A DNA stretch of 64,000 bases, from positions 1 through 64,000 of the forward strand of contig JAXDJX010000007.1 in assembly GCA_034667405.1 (NCBI GenBank), in the 5' to 3' direction. Shown here piece by piece: positions 50,821 through 58,996 of the stretch. Under the pieces are notes generated by a model. The model searched no databases, had not been told where the DNA came from, and saw only the letters and a list, made by a program, of their open reading frames with translations. The position numbers and the translations under genes were made by a program. The DNA comes from JANXVR01 sp034667405 (GTDB taxonomy: Bacteria > Actinomycetota > UBA4738 > HRBIN12). Within the stretch, counting starts at the first letter, position 1, and every line of letters begins with the position of its first letter.

Positions 50821-51228
50821 TTAGCCTGCGGCGGTCTTCCGGCGGGCCGTGAAGGCTTCGCGCAGGTGGTTCCATTGGCACGTCGTGCAGACCTCCACCA
50901 CGTAGCAGCAGGCCCCGGGATGTGCGGCCGCCAGGCGGATCCCGGTGGCGATCGACCACACTCTTCCGGAGTCGGCCTTCAACGATTCGCCGTAGACGTA
51001 AGCGAGGAGGACGAGCTTCTCTTTGCCGCAGACCGGACAATCCGTCTTCGTCGGTTCGCCGACGTGCTTGGCGGCGCGGATGAGTTCGGGGTGTGCGTCG
51101 CAGAGGTCGGTGAGCCCCAGCGTGCCGCGCTTCGCGTCGCGAAGGAGTGCCCGCTTGGCCAGCGTGTAGTCGATGACCCCGAGCTCTGCTCGAGGGCCTC
51201 GACCCAGCGGCGTCTGCTTGACTGCCAT
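50821..51228 (-). CDS. DUF5318 family protein
   Basis: 135 aa. Helical N terminus (IDYTLAKRALLRDAKRG ... DLCDAHPELIRAA) then a zinc-ribbon-like part with CPVCGKEKL and CTTCQWNHLREA, giving two CxxC pairs. DUF5318 is an actinobacterial family that commonly neighbours a class A PBP, as here; function unknown. ATG at 51228 follows TACCAT by 6 nt. The much longer open frame running to 52284 is antisense to the cupin gene and not real. Confidence 0.85.
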   Translation of the reverse strand: MAVKQTPLGRGPRAELGVIDYTLAKRALLRDAKRGTLGLTDLCDAHPELIRAAKHVGEPTKTDCPVCGKEKLVLLAYVYGESLKADSGRVWSIATGIRLAAAHPGACCYVVEVCTTCQWNHLREAFTARRKTAAG

Positions 51229-51366
51229 CGGGCGATGGTACACCTGCACCCGGACAAGGAGACCGGCCGAATGACCTCCCCCGACCTGCCGTGGCACCCG
51301 GCCTCCCGGCCGGGGTAGCCTGCGGGGAGCCGACCACCGCGATCGACGCAAACTGAGGAGGTCTAC

Positions 51367-52062
51367 ATGACAGGTATCCGCGTGCTGCATCCGGGAGAGA
51401 CTGGATGGATCAACGAACCCGGCCCGGGCGGTGCCGGCTCGATGACCGGTCAGCTGGAGGCGTTCACCAGCGCCGACAAGCTCTTCACCACGGGCCTGTG
51501 GTGGCGCGAGCCCGATGAATGGGCGTTCGAGCGCCCCTACGACGAGGTCGCATTCATCACCAGCGGTACCGCGGAGATCGAGTTCGACGACGGTCGCGCC
51601 TTCACGCTGGCACCCGGCGACGTGGTGGTCACGCCGTTCGGTTCCAAAGGCGTGTGGCGGGTTCGGGAGCGCGTGAGCAAGGTCTACGCCATCTACGAGG
51701 GTCCGGACATGACGGCAGGGGCGTCGGCGACAGTCATCGGCGCCCCCTCGGAGAAACCGTGGGTCGTGCTGGAGACCGAACCCGGAGACCCGAACGAACC
51801 GGGTCAGGAGTGGTACGCGTTCCGTTCCGGGGACGGGAGATTCTCCACGGGGGTCTGGAAGCGCGTCCCCGAGACCGGACCGGTGGACAAGACCTCGGAC
51901 GAGGTGTCGGTGCTGATCCGCGGGGACGTCGAGATCGACATCGCCGGCGGCGAGACGGTCTCGGCCGGACCCGGCGACGTGTTGGTCACCGCGAAGGGGT
52001 GCCGAGGGACCTGGCGCGCGCACTCCTTCATCGAAAAGTTCTGGGCGGTCTATCACGGCTGA
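51367..52062 (+). CDS. Bicupin protein
   Basis: 231 aa with two cupin domains in tandem. The first has EVAFITSGTAEIEFDDGRAF and APGDVVVTPFGSKGVWRV; the second has EVSVLIRGDVEIDIAGGETV and GPGDVLVTAKGCRGTWRA, ending KFWAVYHG. Both lack the classical HxH metal pair, which resembles cupin_3 proteins such as EutQ-like ones, so it may bind a small molecule rather than act as a dioxygenase. A good GAGGAGG site and a TAGCCT -10 precede it. Confidence 0.85.
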   Translation: MTGIRVLHPGETGWINEPGPGGAGSMTGQLEAFTSADKLFTTGLWWREPDEWAFERPYDEVAFITSGTAEIEFDDGRAFTLAPGDVVVTPFGSKGVWRVRERVSKVYAIYEGPDMTAGASATVIGAPSEKPWVVLETEPGDPNEPGQEWYAFRSGDGRFSTGVWKRVPETGPVDKTSDEVSVLIRGDVEIDIAGGETVSAGPGDVLVTAKGCRGTWRAHSFIEKFWAVYHG

Positions 52063-52126
52063 CCCATACGGCTCGCTCGATCCCGCCGGGACGGGAGGCT
52101 CGGAGCCGCTGTATCCCGACGTCGGG

Positions 52127-52525
52127 ATGGGCGGTGTGTTGCTTCGCGGACTTCGTAAGCGATGCCCGCGATGCGGCGAACGCGACACGTTCCTCACCTG
52201 GTTCCATTCGCGAACGCTCTGCCCCGAGTGCGGCTTGCGTTGGGAGAAGGAGGAGGGCGGTTTCCTCGGAGCGATGATGATCAACTACACCGTGGCCATC
52301 GGCGGTTGGCTGGTGATGTTGGTGGTGGTCCTGAGCTTCACCGTCCCGGATGTGCCGGTAGTGCCGTTGTTCGTCGGGAGCGCCCTAATCCTGGTCGGGC
52401 TCCCCTTGTGGTTCTACCCGCGCGCCAAGATGCTCTGGGCCGCCGTCGAGTTCATGGTGCTTCGGGCACAACCCGATTATCAGCCTCCGGTGACGCGCGA
52501 TCCCAGGACGCGAGACCTGGAGTAG
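52127..52525 (+). CDS. DUF983 family membrane protein
   Basis: 132 aa. An N-terminal zinc ribbon (KRCPRCGERDTFLTWF ... LCPECGLRW) is followed by two hydrophobic helices and PLWFYPRAKMLWAAVEFMVL. This matches DUF983, small proteins of unknown role, often beside cytochrome or redox genes. The true start may be further upstream: the frame is open back to about 52063 and encodes a plausible leader, but no good start codon was found. Confidence 0.85.
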   Translation: MGGVLLRGLRKRCPRCGERDTFLTWFHSRTLCPECGLRWEKEEGGFLGAMMINYTVAIGGWLVMLVVVLSFTVPDVPVVPLFVGSALILVGLPLWFYPRAKMLWAAVEFMVLRAQPDYQPPVTRDPRTRDLE

Positions 52526-52529
52526 CGGC

Positions 52530-53216
52530 TCAGATCGCGCCGCGACCGACGAGCGCGAAGAGCAGTAGCACCGCGATGTAGTGGCACGCCCCGGCGGCCA
52601 CCGTGAACGAGTGCCACACCTCGTGATAGCCGAACCACCGGGGCCACGGGTTCGGCCGATTGCTGGCCAGGACGATCGCTCCGGCGGTGTAGAGCACGCC
52701 GCCGGCGACGACGAGCGCCATGACCGGGCCGGTGAGGCGGGAGATCATGAGCGGACTGGCGAAGATGATGACCCACCCCAGGGCGATGTAGAGCGCACCC
52801 GAGGTCCGTTTGAACCCGTCGATCTTCAGCAGCTTCAACGTGATGCCCGCGATGGCGCCGGACCATGCGATCCCCAGGAAGACCCACGACCAGGGCGACG
52901 GAAGCGCCAGGAGACAGAACGGTGTGTATGTCCCGGCGATGAGTACGAAGATCATCGAATGGTCCAGCCTGCGGAGCCGCGGCACCACACCCGGCGACCA
53001 GTTCCCACGGTGGTAGAGCGCGCTCGCCCCGAACAACGCGATCAGGCTGATGGCGTAGACGATGGCCGCGGCCAGCGACGTTCCGTTCGATGCGCGGACG
53101 ATGAGCACGAAACCGGCGGGGATGGCTGCGAAGAACGCCAGTTGGTGAAGGCGGCCTCGGAAGATCGGCTTGGGAAGCTCGGGTGTCCGCTCAGGCTGCG
53201 GGGGAGACGACGTCAC
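52530..53216 (-). CDS. Hemolysin III / TrhA family membrane protein
   Basis: 228 aa with seven hydrophobic segments. The family signature ASALYHRGNW and RLDHSMIFVLIAGTYTPF, plus the late YHEVWHSFTVAAGACHYIAV, give the conserved His/Asp/Ser cluster typical of the YqfA/PAQR fold. Probably a membrane-stress or lipid-handling protein rather than a hemolysin. GTG 53216 lies 6 nt after TACTCT. It is the last gene on this strand after the pilus locus. Confidence 0.9.
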   Translation of the reverse strand: MTSSPPQPERTPELPKPIFRGRLHQLAFFAAIPAGFVLIVRASNGTSLAAAIVYAISLIALFGASALYHRGNWSPGVVPRLRRLDHSMIFVLIAGTYTPFCLLALPSPWSWVFLGIAWSGAIAGITLKLLKIDGFKRTSGALYIALGWVIIFASPLMISRLTGPVMALVVAGGVLYTAGAIVLASNRPNPWPRWFGYHEVWHSFTVAAGACHYIAVLLLFALVGRGAI

Positions 53217-53266
53217 CCGTCCAGAGTACGGGTTGCCGGGGAAACTCACGGGAGGCTCTGGGCCAT

Positions 53267-53629
53267 TCACCCGATGACCGCCCGAGCTTGCGCGGAAACG
53301 GCGGATCCGCCCGGGAACAGCAGGAAGCCCCGGACCGGAACCGATACGGAAACGGTGGCCCCCGTGGAGCCGGACGAACACGCACATGACGAAAGCTCCG
53401 CGCCATTGCGAGCCGCGTACTCGCGCGCGAGCGCCGTGGGATCGCCTCCGGTGGGGAAGGCGAGTTCGGCGACTGCCGCCAATGCGGCTGCGTCGGCGGC
53501 AGTGCGCGCCTGTTCGCGGACGATCAAGGCTCTCGCGACGTCGGCCACGCCCATCGAGAGCACCACGAGCATGGCGATGACGGCAGCAGCGACGACCGTT
53601 ACCGAGCCGCATTCCTCCCGGGCATTCAT
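53267..53629 (-). CDS. TadG-like pilus/secretion protein (Rv3654c-like)
   Basis: 120 aa. An N-terminal helix (GSVTVVAAAVIAMLVVLSMG) follows a short cytoplasmic segment; then ARTAADAAALAAVAELAFP, and two cysteines in SSCACSSG. The shape matches the small actinobacterial TadG-like protein at the end of the Tad locus. ATG overlaps the tadE-like stop (ATGA). Confidence 0.75.
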   Translation of the reverse strand: MNAREECGSVTVVAAAVIAMLVVLSMGVADVARALIVREQARTAADAAALAAVAELAFPTGGDPTALAREYAARNGAELSSCACSSGSTGATVSVSVPVRGFLLFPGGSAVSAQARAVIG

Positions 53630-54018
53630 CCGAACTCCTGACGGTCCGTCGCCTCGGCCCGGAAATGCACGCTGCTGCCGAGCAGCCATCCGATGAACGG
53701 CACCCGGATCGCGTCCTCGACATCGACCGTGACCGTCACCGGTGATCCTCGACCACCGGCGCGCATCACCTGCACCGACGTCGCAGCAGGGTCGAGCCCG
53801 GGGCCCGCGGCAAGCGCAGCAGCTCTGATCGCGTCGGCGGAGGGGTCGACGGCGGCGGTGCGCGCCCCGGCGCGCGCCGCCGCCTCGACGATCAGGCGAT
53901 CTCTGGCCAAGAGTCCGACCTGCACGAGTGCAAGCGTCAACACCAGGATCAGTGGAAGCACGAGCGCGAATTCGACCGCAGCCGTTCCCCGCTCGGCCGT
54001 CCTCCCAGCGTTCGGCAT
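53626..54018 (-). CDS. TadE-like minor pilin
   Basis: 130 aa. The hallmark is a basic N terminus, ERGTAAVEFALVLPLILVLT with the conserved Glu five residues into the hydrophobic stretch, then a globular extracytoplasmic domain (AGARTAAVDPSADAIRA, VTVTVDVED). TadE proteins are minor pseudopilins. ATG at 54018 is 7 bp after the flp stop; an earlier GTG/ATG frame at 54042 overlaps flp and is less likely. Confidence 0.85.
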   Translation of the reverse strand: MPNAGRTAERGTAAVEFALVLPLILVLTLALVQVGLLARDRLIVEAAARAGARTAAVDPSADAIRAAALAAGPGLDPAATSVQVMRAGGRGSPVTVTVDVEDAIRVPFIGWLLGSSVHFRAEATDRQEFG

Positions 54019-54025
54019 GGACTCG

Positions 54026-54238
54026 TTAGGCACTGCTGGCACTGCCCGTGACCTGATCGATGATGTGATCGAAGAACGCCGGCAACTTGCCCGACGAATG
54101 CGCCCACGCGATCAACACCACAGCAACGGCTGCCGCGGCGAGGATGACCAACGCGTACTCGGCGGTGGTCTGCCCCTCCTCCCGGTTCGCGCGGTGGAAG
54201 AACGCCACACCCCGGACCCATATGGAAAGCAACAACAT
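54026..54238 (-). CDS. Flp-type pilin
   Basis: 70 aa. After a basic leader (RANREEG) comes the cleavage and assembly motif GQTTAEYALVILAAAAVAVV, with the Glu-Tyr pair of Flp pilins. In actinobacteria these are the major subunit of the Tad pilus. ATG at 54238 has a strong GGGAGGTGTC site. No prepilin peptidase gene is in the window. Confidence 0.9.
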   Translation of the reverse strand: MLLLSIWVRGVAFFHRANREEGQTTAEYALVILAAAAVAVVLIAWAHSSGKLPAFFDHIIDQVTGSASSA

Positions 54239-54249
54239 GACACCTCCCC

Positions 54250-54873
54250 TCATCGGATGGATCGAACGGTGCTGAGCAGCACCGGCACGACGGTGAGGAG
54301 GAGGAATGCAGGAAGGATGAGGAAGACGAGTGGGAACAACATCTTGACCGGCGCGGTACGAGCTCGCTGGGTTGTCGCAGCCCGCCTGGCCGCACGGACG
54401 GAGGCGGCAAGCTCAGCCGTGGACGTGGCCAACGACGCGCCCAGGGTTTCCGTTCGCGCGAGAGCTGCAACGGCTCGACGCAGGTCCGCGGATCCGGTGC
54501 GGGCGGCCATCGCGGCCAACTCGTCGCGCCATCGAGCGCCCAGATCCGACGCGCGCAATACCTGAGATAGCTCGTCGGCGAGCGGACCATAGACCGCTTC
54601 CGCCGCCCTGCGTAGCGCGAGCGGTGCGGAGAGTCCCGCGGAGGACGCGACAGCGAGCAGATCCAACAATTGCGGAACTTCCGCGTCGATGGCCTTGGCC
54701 CTGCCCGCGCGGGCACGCTTGCGGTTGCTCTGACGCGCCGCCGGTTCCACGGTGCTGACCGTCAAGGTCCGGGTCACCGGCGCGATGACCGACTGCGTAG
54801 CTGCGCGTCCAGCGGCGACGGCCGCCGGACCAGCCGCCGCAGCCATCAGCTCTGCGATGGTTGCGAGATTCAT
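54250..54873 (-). CDS. tadC: Tad secretion inner-membrane protein TadC
   Basis: 207 aa. It contains a GspF/T2SSF-like helical domain (VPQLLDLLAVASSAGLSAPL ... LARTETLGASLATSTAELAA) and C-terminal hydrophobic segments (KMLFPLVFLILPAFLLLTVV). With TadB it forms the inner-membrane platform. ATG at 54873 overlaps the tadB stop (ATGA). The open frame upstream to 55782 is an antisense-style artefact. Confidence 0.88.
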   Translation of the reverse strand: MNLATIAELMAAAAGPAAVAAGRAATQSVIAPVTRTLTVSTVEPAARQSNRKRARAGRAKAIDAEVPQLLDLLAVASSAGLSAPLALRRAAEAVYGPLADELSQVLRASDLGARWRDELAAMAARTGSADLRRAVAALARTETLGASLATSTAELAASVRAARRAATTQRARTAPVKMLFPLVFLILPAFLLLTVVPVLLSTVRSIR

Positions 54874-55676
54874 CGAACCTCCAACAGATGGCGGATCCAC
54901 ATGAAGGCCACCACTTCGAGAACAGAGCCCAGGACCACTGCCCCGATACCGATCGGGGTGTGGAGTGCTGCCGTTACGTCTTTCGTCGAGGTGACGAGGA
55001 GGAACAAGAAGAACCCGATGGGAAGGAGACCGAGGATGAGCCCCGACAATCGGGCTTGGGCGGTGAGGGCCCTGACCTCTCCTTCGGCCTCCCGACGCTC
55101 GCGGAGCGTCGAGGCGACCTGATCGAGGATCCGCGGGAGATCGCCGCCACTGCGGCGGTCCAGACGAAGGACGCCGGCGAGCAATCTGGCGTCGGGAGTC
55201 CCATCCGCCAACGCCCATCGTTCGAGCGCATGGTCCATCGGTTCGCCGAGGTCGATATCGGTGATAAGAACGGCGAGCGAGTCGCTGAGGGGTGATTCCG
55301 CTTCTTGCGCCGCGAACCGTAGGGCGCGCTCGAGGGAAAGGCCGGCACGGAGGGCGGCACCCAGTCCCGCTACGGCGTCGATGAGCTGCTCGCCCATCAG
55401 TACCTGGCGCTGCGCACGCTGGCGGATCTTCCCGACCCAGGCCCCCCCGGCCGAGCACGCGACCGTCAGCAGCGCCATGAACGGGCCCAACACCACGAGC
55501 GCCATGAGTCCCACAGCTGTCGTGATGAACGCTCGCCGCGAGATGCCTCGTTGTGGCTGACGCGGCGTGCGTTGGGGCGACAACACGTTTTGTGCTCGCC
55601 CAGCCGCCATCCCCACCGCGCCGGCAACGCCCGCGAAGCCGACGGCCACGGTTCCTCCCAATAGCGACCCGCTCAC
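54870..55676 (-). CDS. tadB: Tad secretion inner-membrane protein TadB
   Basis: 268 aa. Helices near residues 5-25 and 45-80, the T2SSF domain (IDAVAGLGAALRAGLSLERA ... SGGDLPRILDQVASTLRER) and two C-terminal helices. GTG at 55676 overlaps the tadA stop by 3 bp. Confidence 0.88.
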   Translation of the reverse strand: MSGSLLGGTVAVGFAGVAGAVGMAAGRAQNVLSPQRTPRQPQRGISRRAFITTAVGLMALVVLGPFMALLTVACSAGGAWVGKIRQRAQRQVLMGEQLIDAVAGLGAALRAGLSLERALRFAAQEAESPLSDSLAVLITDIDLGEPMDHALERWALADGTPDARLLAGVLRLDRRSGGDLPRILDQVASTLRERREAEGEVRALTAQARLSGLILGLLPIGFFLFLLVTSTKDVTAALHTPIGIGAVVLGSVLEVVAFMWIRHLLEVR

Positions 55677-56965
55677 GCGTCGTCCCCGGCCGTGAACAGT
55701 TCAGGACCCGTGTCCTCACCGCGACCGGACAGGACGCTCGCAAGCTCCGGGACCAACCCCACCGCCTCGTATCGACCTTCAACTCCGGCGCGAGACCGGA
55801 ACCTGAAGACGGGTGACACCAGCGGTTCGTTGCGCTTGGTCCCTTCGACCACAGCGACTTCCGTCACGACCCGACGTCCACCGCGAAGGCGAGCTAGCTG
55901 CACGATCACATCCACCGCTCCTGCCACCTGGTTTCGGATGTGGGCTGCCGGCAGGTTCACGTCCGACATCAGGGCCATGGTCTCGAGGCGCCAGAGCAGG
56001 TGGCGGGGCGAGTTGGCGTGAGCTGTGGAGAGGGATCCATCGTGGCCGGTGTTCATCGCTTGCAACATGTCCAGAGCCTCACCGCCGCGGACCTCGCCGA
56101 CGATGATCCGGTCTGGACGCATCCGGAGGGCGTTGCGAACGAGATCGCGGACCGTGACCTCTCCTCGTCCCTCGACGTTCGCGGGTCGCGCTTCGAGGGA
56201 GACCACATGGGGTTTCGCTAGACGGAGTTCGGCTGCGTCCTCGATGGTGATCAACCGCTCGTCGTCCGGGATGAATCCGCTGAGCACTCCGAGAAGTGTG
56301 GTCTTGCCGCTGCCCGCACCACCGCTGACAACGATGTTCGCCCGGCCCCGCACGCACGCTTCGAGGAACTTGAGCATCCGAGCACCGATCGATCCCGCGG
56401 CTAGAAGGTCTCTGGCTTCCAGCGGGACGGGCGAGAACTTCCGGATGGTCAACGTAGGACCGCGGAGCGAGAGAGGCGGCACGATCGCATGGACCCGCGA
56501 GCCATCCGGTAGTCGCGCATCCGCCCAAGGCGATGATTCGTCGACCCGAAGACCCAATGGCCCCACGATGCGTTCGATCAGGTGCAGAACGGCCTCCTCC
56601 CCCTCGAATAAGCCGTCCTGCGCCCTCTCGATCCGCCCCTCCCGCTCCACGTATACGCCGCCGGCTCCGTTCACCATGACCTCCGTTACCTCCGGATCTT
56701 TCAGGAGGAACTCGATGGGTCCGAACCCGACGACTTCGTCTGAAACCTCGTTCACCACACGGGTGAGCTCCCGCTGGGGAAGGATGGCGCCGCTCTCGCG
56801 GAGCAACGCGAGCGCCTGCTCCCGCACCCTCACACGGCGCTCCGTCCGTGGGGCCGTGGCGAGCCCACGCGCGTCGACACGTTGCCGAAGCTCTTCGCGC
56901 AATCGCCGTCGCACGACGGTGAGCGCGTCACGATCGGTCGCCAACTCCACCCCTTCCCCTGACAA
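55673..56965 (-). CDS. tadA: Tad pilus ATPase TadA/CpaF
   Basis: 430 aa. The type II/IV secretion ATPase has SDEVVGFGPIEFLLKDPEV, Walker A VVSGGAGSGKTTLLGVLSG, the Asp box DERLITIEDAAELRL, Walker B-like DRIIVGEVRGGEALDML and the His box NTGHDGSLSTAHANS. It powers pilus assembly. The start is uncertain: TTG at 56965 or GTG at 56950, the latter just after AGGGGAAGG. Confidence 0.95.
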   Translation of the reverse strand: MSGEGVELATDRDALTVVRRRLREELRQRVDARGLATAPRTERRVRVREQALALLRESGAILPQRELTRVVNEVSDEVVGFGPIEFLLKDPEVTEVMVNGAGGVYVEREGRIERAQDGLFEGEEAVLHLIERIVGPLGLRVDESSPWADARLPDGSRVHAIVPPLSLRGPTLTIRKFSPVPLEARDLLAAGSIGARMLKFLEACVRGRANIVVSGGAGSGKTTLLGVLSGFIPDDERLITIEDAAELRLAKPHVVSLEARPANVEGRGEVTVRDLVRNALRMRPDRIIVGEVRGGEALDMLQAMNTGHDGSLSTAHANSPRHLLWRLETMALMSDVNLPAAHIRNQVAGAVDVIVQLARLRGGRRVVTEVAVVEGTKRNEPLVSPVFRFRSRAGVEGRYEAVGLVPELASVLSGRGEDTGPELFTAGDDA

Positions 56966-57194
56966 CGGCTATCCAGACGAACACCAACTTCAGGGGAGGA
57001 CCGCACGCGAAGTGCGGGAGAGGGAGGGAGTGCCGGACCCCGGGGAGCGGCGGTTCCGACACGGAGAACGCTATCGGTTCCCGGGCCTCACGGTCGATCC
57101 CCAGGATGGGGGGTTCTTGTGGGGGGCGCGGCCGAGGGGTGTGACAAGACGCGGGGGATATTCGGAGGAACGTGACCCGGTTGCGTCCGACAGC

Positions 57195-57210
57195 TACTAT
57201 CCTCGCCGTG
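57195..57210 (+). promoter_or_regulatory. Leaderless -10 box for fn3 lipoprotein gene
   Basis: TACTAT at 57195-57200, 7 nt, GTG at 57208. The box decides the start: earlier in-frame codons lie before it and would not be transcribed. Confidence 0.6.
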
Positions 57211-58014
57211 TCCAGCCGCCGAAGTCTCGCGCTCCTGTCGTTCGCCGTTCTCGTGCTCGCTTCATGCACGTCGTCTGCTTCGACGAGCGAAGGCACACCG
57301 AGCGACACCGTCACCGCCGCCTCGAAACCGGGCGCCGTCACCGATCTGCGGATCGACCAACCGAAGGTGTGGTCGGCCGATCCCTCGAAATGGCAGGCCG
57401 TCATCCGCTGGAGCGCCCCCGACACGGCGCCCGATCACTACGAGGTGGTCCGCAACGACAAGACCATCGCCAAGGACGTCACCGGCACCAGCTACGTCGA
57501 TACCACCGCCGAACCCGCCACCCACTACCGCTACCGGGTGGAAGCTGTGGACGCCTCCGGAGTGTCGGGGCCGCCCATGAACGCCGCGACGAAGACCGGT
57601 ACTCCGCCGCTGTCGGGTGCCCGCCTGGACGGCAAGTTCCTCGCAGTCCTCTCTTTGACGAGTTCGACCCTCTCGGGTATGGGATCCGGGGGCGAACGAT
57701 GGGTCTTTGGCGCCCGATGCGGAAGCGGCCCCTGCGACGTGAGCTTCTCCCGCGGATCGTCTTCAACGGGCACACTGAAACAAACGGGTGCGAACTATGC
57801 GGGCACGATGAGCATCCCGTTCCACATCGGGAACTGCTCCGGCGCCGCCGTCAACGAGTCGGTCACGATACGCCTCACGGTTTCCGACGCCGCCGTGGTC
57901 CATGGGGAATGGCGCGCCACTCACATCACGGGCACCACGCACGAATACCTGTCCTATTCGGGCTGCGTCCCGGCCTCAGCCGACTACTCGGTGAAGGGTT
58001 CGGTGCAGACGTGA
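57208..58014 (+). CDS. Lipoprotein with fn3 domain and Cys-containing C-terminal domain
   Basis: 268 aa. A signal peptide with lipobox VLASC (Cys near residue 19), an fn3 domain (about 45-130: GAVTDLRIDQPKVW ... WSAPDTAPDHYEVVRNDKTI) and a C-terminal beta domain with GARCGSGPCDVSF, GNCSGAA and SYSGC. It is the first of two coupled paralogues transcribed against the Tad locus. A surface adhesin or binding protein is likely. GTG 57208 is leaderless. Confidence 0.8.
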   Translation: MSSRRSLALLSFAVLVLASCTSSASTSEGTPSDTVTAASKPGAVTDLRIDQPKVWSADPSKWQAVIRWSAPDTAPDHYEVVRNDKTIAKDVTGTSYVDTTAEPATHYRYRVEAVDASGVSGPPMNAATKTGTPPLSGARLDGKFLAVLSLTSSTLSGMGSGGERWVFGARCGSGPCDVSFSRGSSSTGTLKQTGANYAGTMSIPFHIGNCSGAAVNESVTIRLTVSDAAVVHGEWRATHITGTTHEYLSYSGCVPASADYSVKGSVQT

Positions 58015-58973
58015 GCGACGACCCCAGCTGGGGAGGTCCCGCCACACCACCGGCCCCCGCCCCGCCGCCGCCCGCACCGGACTACTCCTCGACGCCCCCG
58101 CAGCCGTCGAAGCGTCGCGCCGTCAAGATCGTGGCGATCGTCGCAGCGGTGGCACTCGTGGTTACCGTCGCGATCGTCGCGCTTAGTCAAGCCTCCAAGC
58201 CGAAGGGACCGCCCTCCGCCCCCGCCGGCGTGCAGGCCGACGGATCGGTCTGCACGCCACCCGACTGTCACGTGCTCGCAGGAACCGTCGCACTCTCGTG
58301 GTCGGCTCCCACCGACGGGTCGCCCGTGACCGGCTACGACGTCTATCGCGACAGCGTGAAGATCACGAGCAGCCCACTCGCCGCGAACGCGACATCCTAT
58401 GACGACGATGAGGCCGGCTTAGGAACCAGTCGTGACTACGAGCTCGTAGCCCATTCTGCGAACGGAGACTCGCTGCGCTCTGCGCCCGCAACGGTGAAGA
58501 TCCCCCTCCCACCGGAACGGTTCGCCCAGTTCTCCGGGCTGTATACGGTCCATCTCACGGTGCAGCGCGCCTCGAACCTCGGAAAGGCGGAGGGCATCGA
58601 TCAGCCGACCCCGGGCGACACGGTGACCGAGACATGGCAGCTCGAATCCATGTGCCCGACGAACACCGGCTCCTGTGCGGTGCGGATGATCGGCTTCCGG
58701 ACCGTGGTCCTGCATGAGAACGGCAAGGCCTACGAAGGCGGTGGCAAAGCACCGGGCGCCAACTGCCTGCCGAGCGGCACGGCGTCCATAACCAACACGT
58801 TCCACCTGGTGCCGGGGAACGCCCATTTGAAGGGACCGAACTGGGTATTCACGTCCTTTACCGGCACGCACCAACTGTCGTTCACCTGTTCGACCTCGAC
58901 ACCATCCACGGCCACGTTCAGCCTGAGAGCGAGCAGCAATGGGTCGGACAAGAGCGGCACGAGCGCAGCCTGA
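58011..58973 (+). CDS. Membrane-anchored fn3 protein, paralogue of the preceding gene
   Basis: 320 aa. A Pro-rich cytoplasmic segment (GGPATPPAPAPPPPAP) is followed by one membrane helix (VKIVAIVAAVALVVTVAIVA), an fn3-like domain (AGTVALSWSAPTDGSPVTGY) and a C-terminal domain with SMCPTNTGSCAVRM, ANCLPSG and LSFTC that parallels the domain of the preceding protein. GTG overlaps the upstream stop (GTGA). Probably extracellular binding; unknown. Confidence 0.8.
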   Translation: MSDDPSWGGPATPPAPAPPPPAPDYSSTPPQPSKRRAVKIVAIVAAVALVVTVAIVALSQASKPKGPPSAPAGVQADGSVCTPPDCHVLAGTVALSWSAPTDGSPVTGYDVYRDSVKITSSPLAANATSYDDDEAGLGTSRDYELVAHSANGDSLRSAPATVKIPLPPERFAQFSGLYTVHLTVQRASNLGKAEGIDQPTPGDTVTETWQLESMCPTNTGSCAVRMIGFRTVVLHENGKAYEGGGKAPGANCLPSGTASITNTFHLVPGNAHLKGPNWVFTSFTGTHQLSFTCSTSTPSTATFSLRASSNGSDKSGTSAA

Positions 58974-58996
58974 GTCGGGGACAGAACAGGCGTGCC

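Noticed and set aside
50821..52284. A 487-codon frame ending in the DUF5318 protein
   Set aside because: The upstream two thirds are antisense to the bicupin gene; DUF5318 has its own -10 box and start at 51228.
54250..55782. A 510-codon reading frame covering tadC and upstream
   Set aside because: Only the last 207 codons match TadC; the first part is out of frame across tadB, which has its own membrane protein signature.
57172..57207. An upstream ATG-equivalent start for the first fn3 gene
   Set aside because: The TACTAT box lies inside that stretch, so transcripts should begin after it; GTG 57208 begins a proper signal peptide.
56025..58973. A 982-codon plus-strand open frame
   Set aside because: Its first two thirds are antisense to tadA and then out of frame with the leaderless fn3 gene; only the last part (58011-58973) is a real gene with a coupled GTG start.
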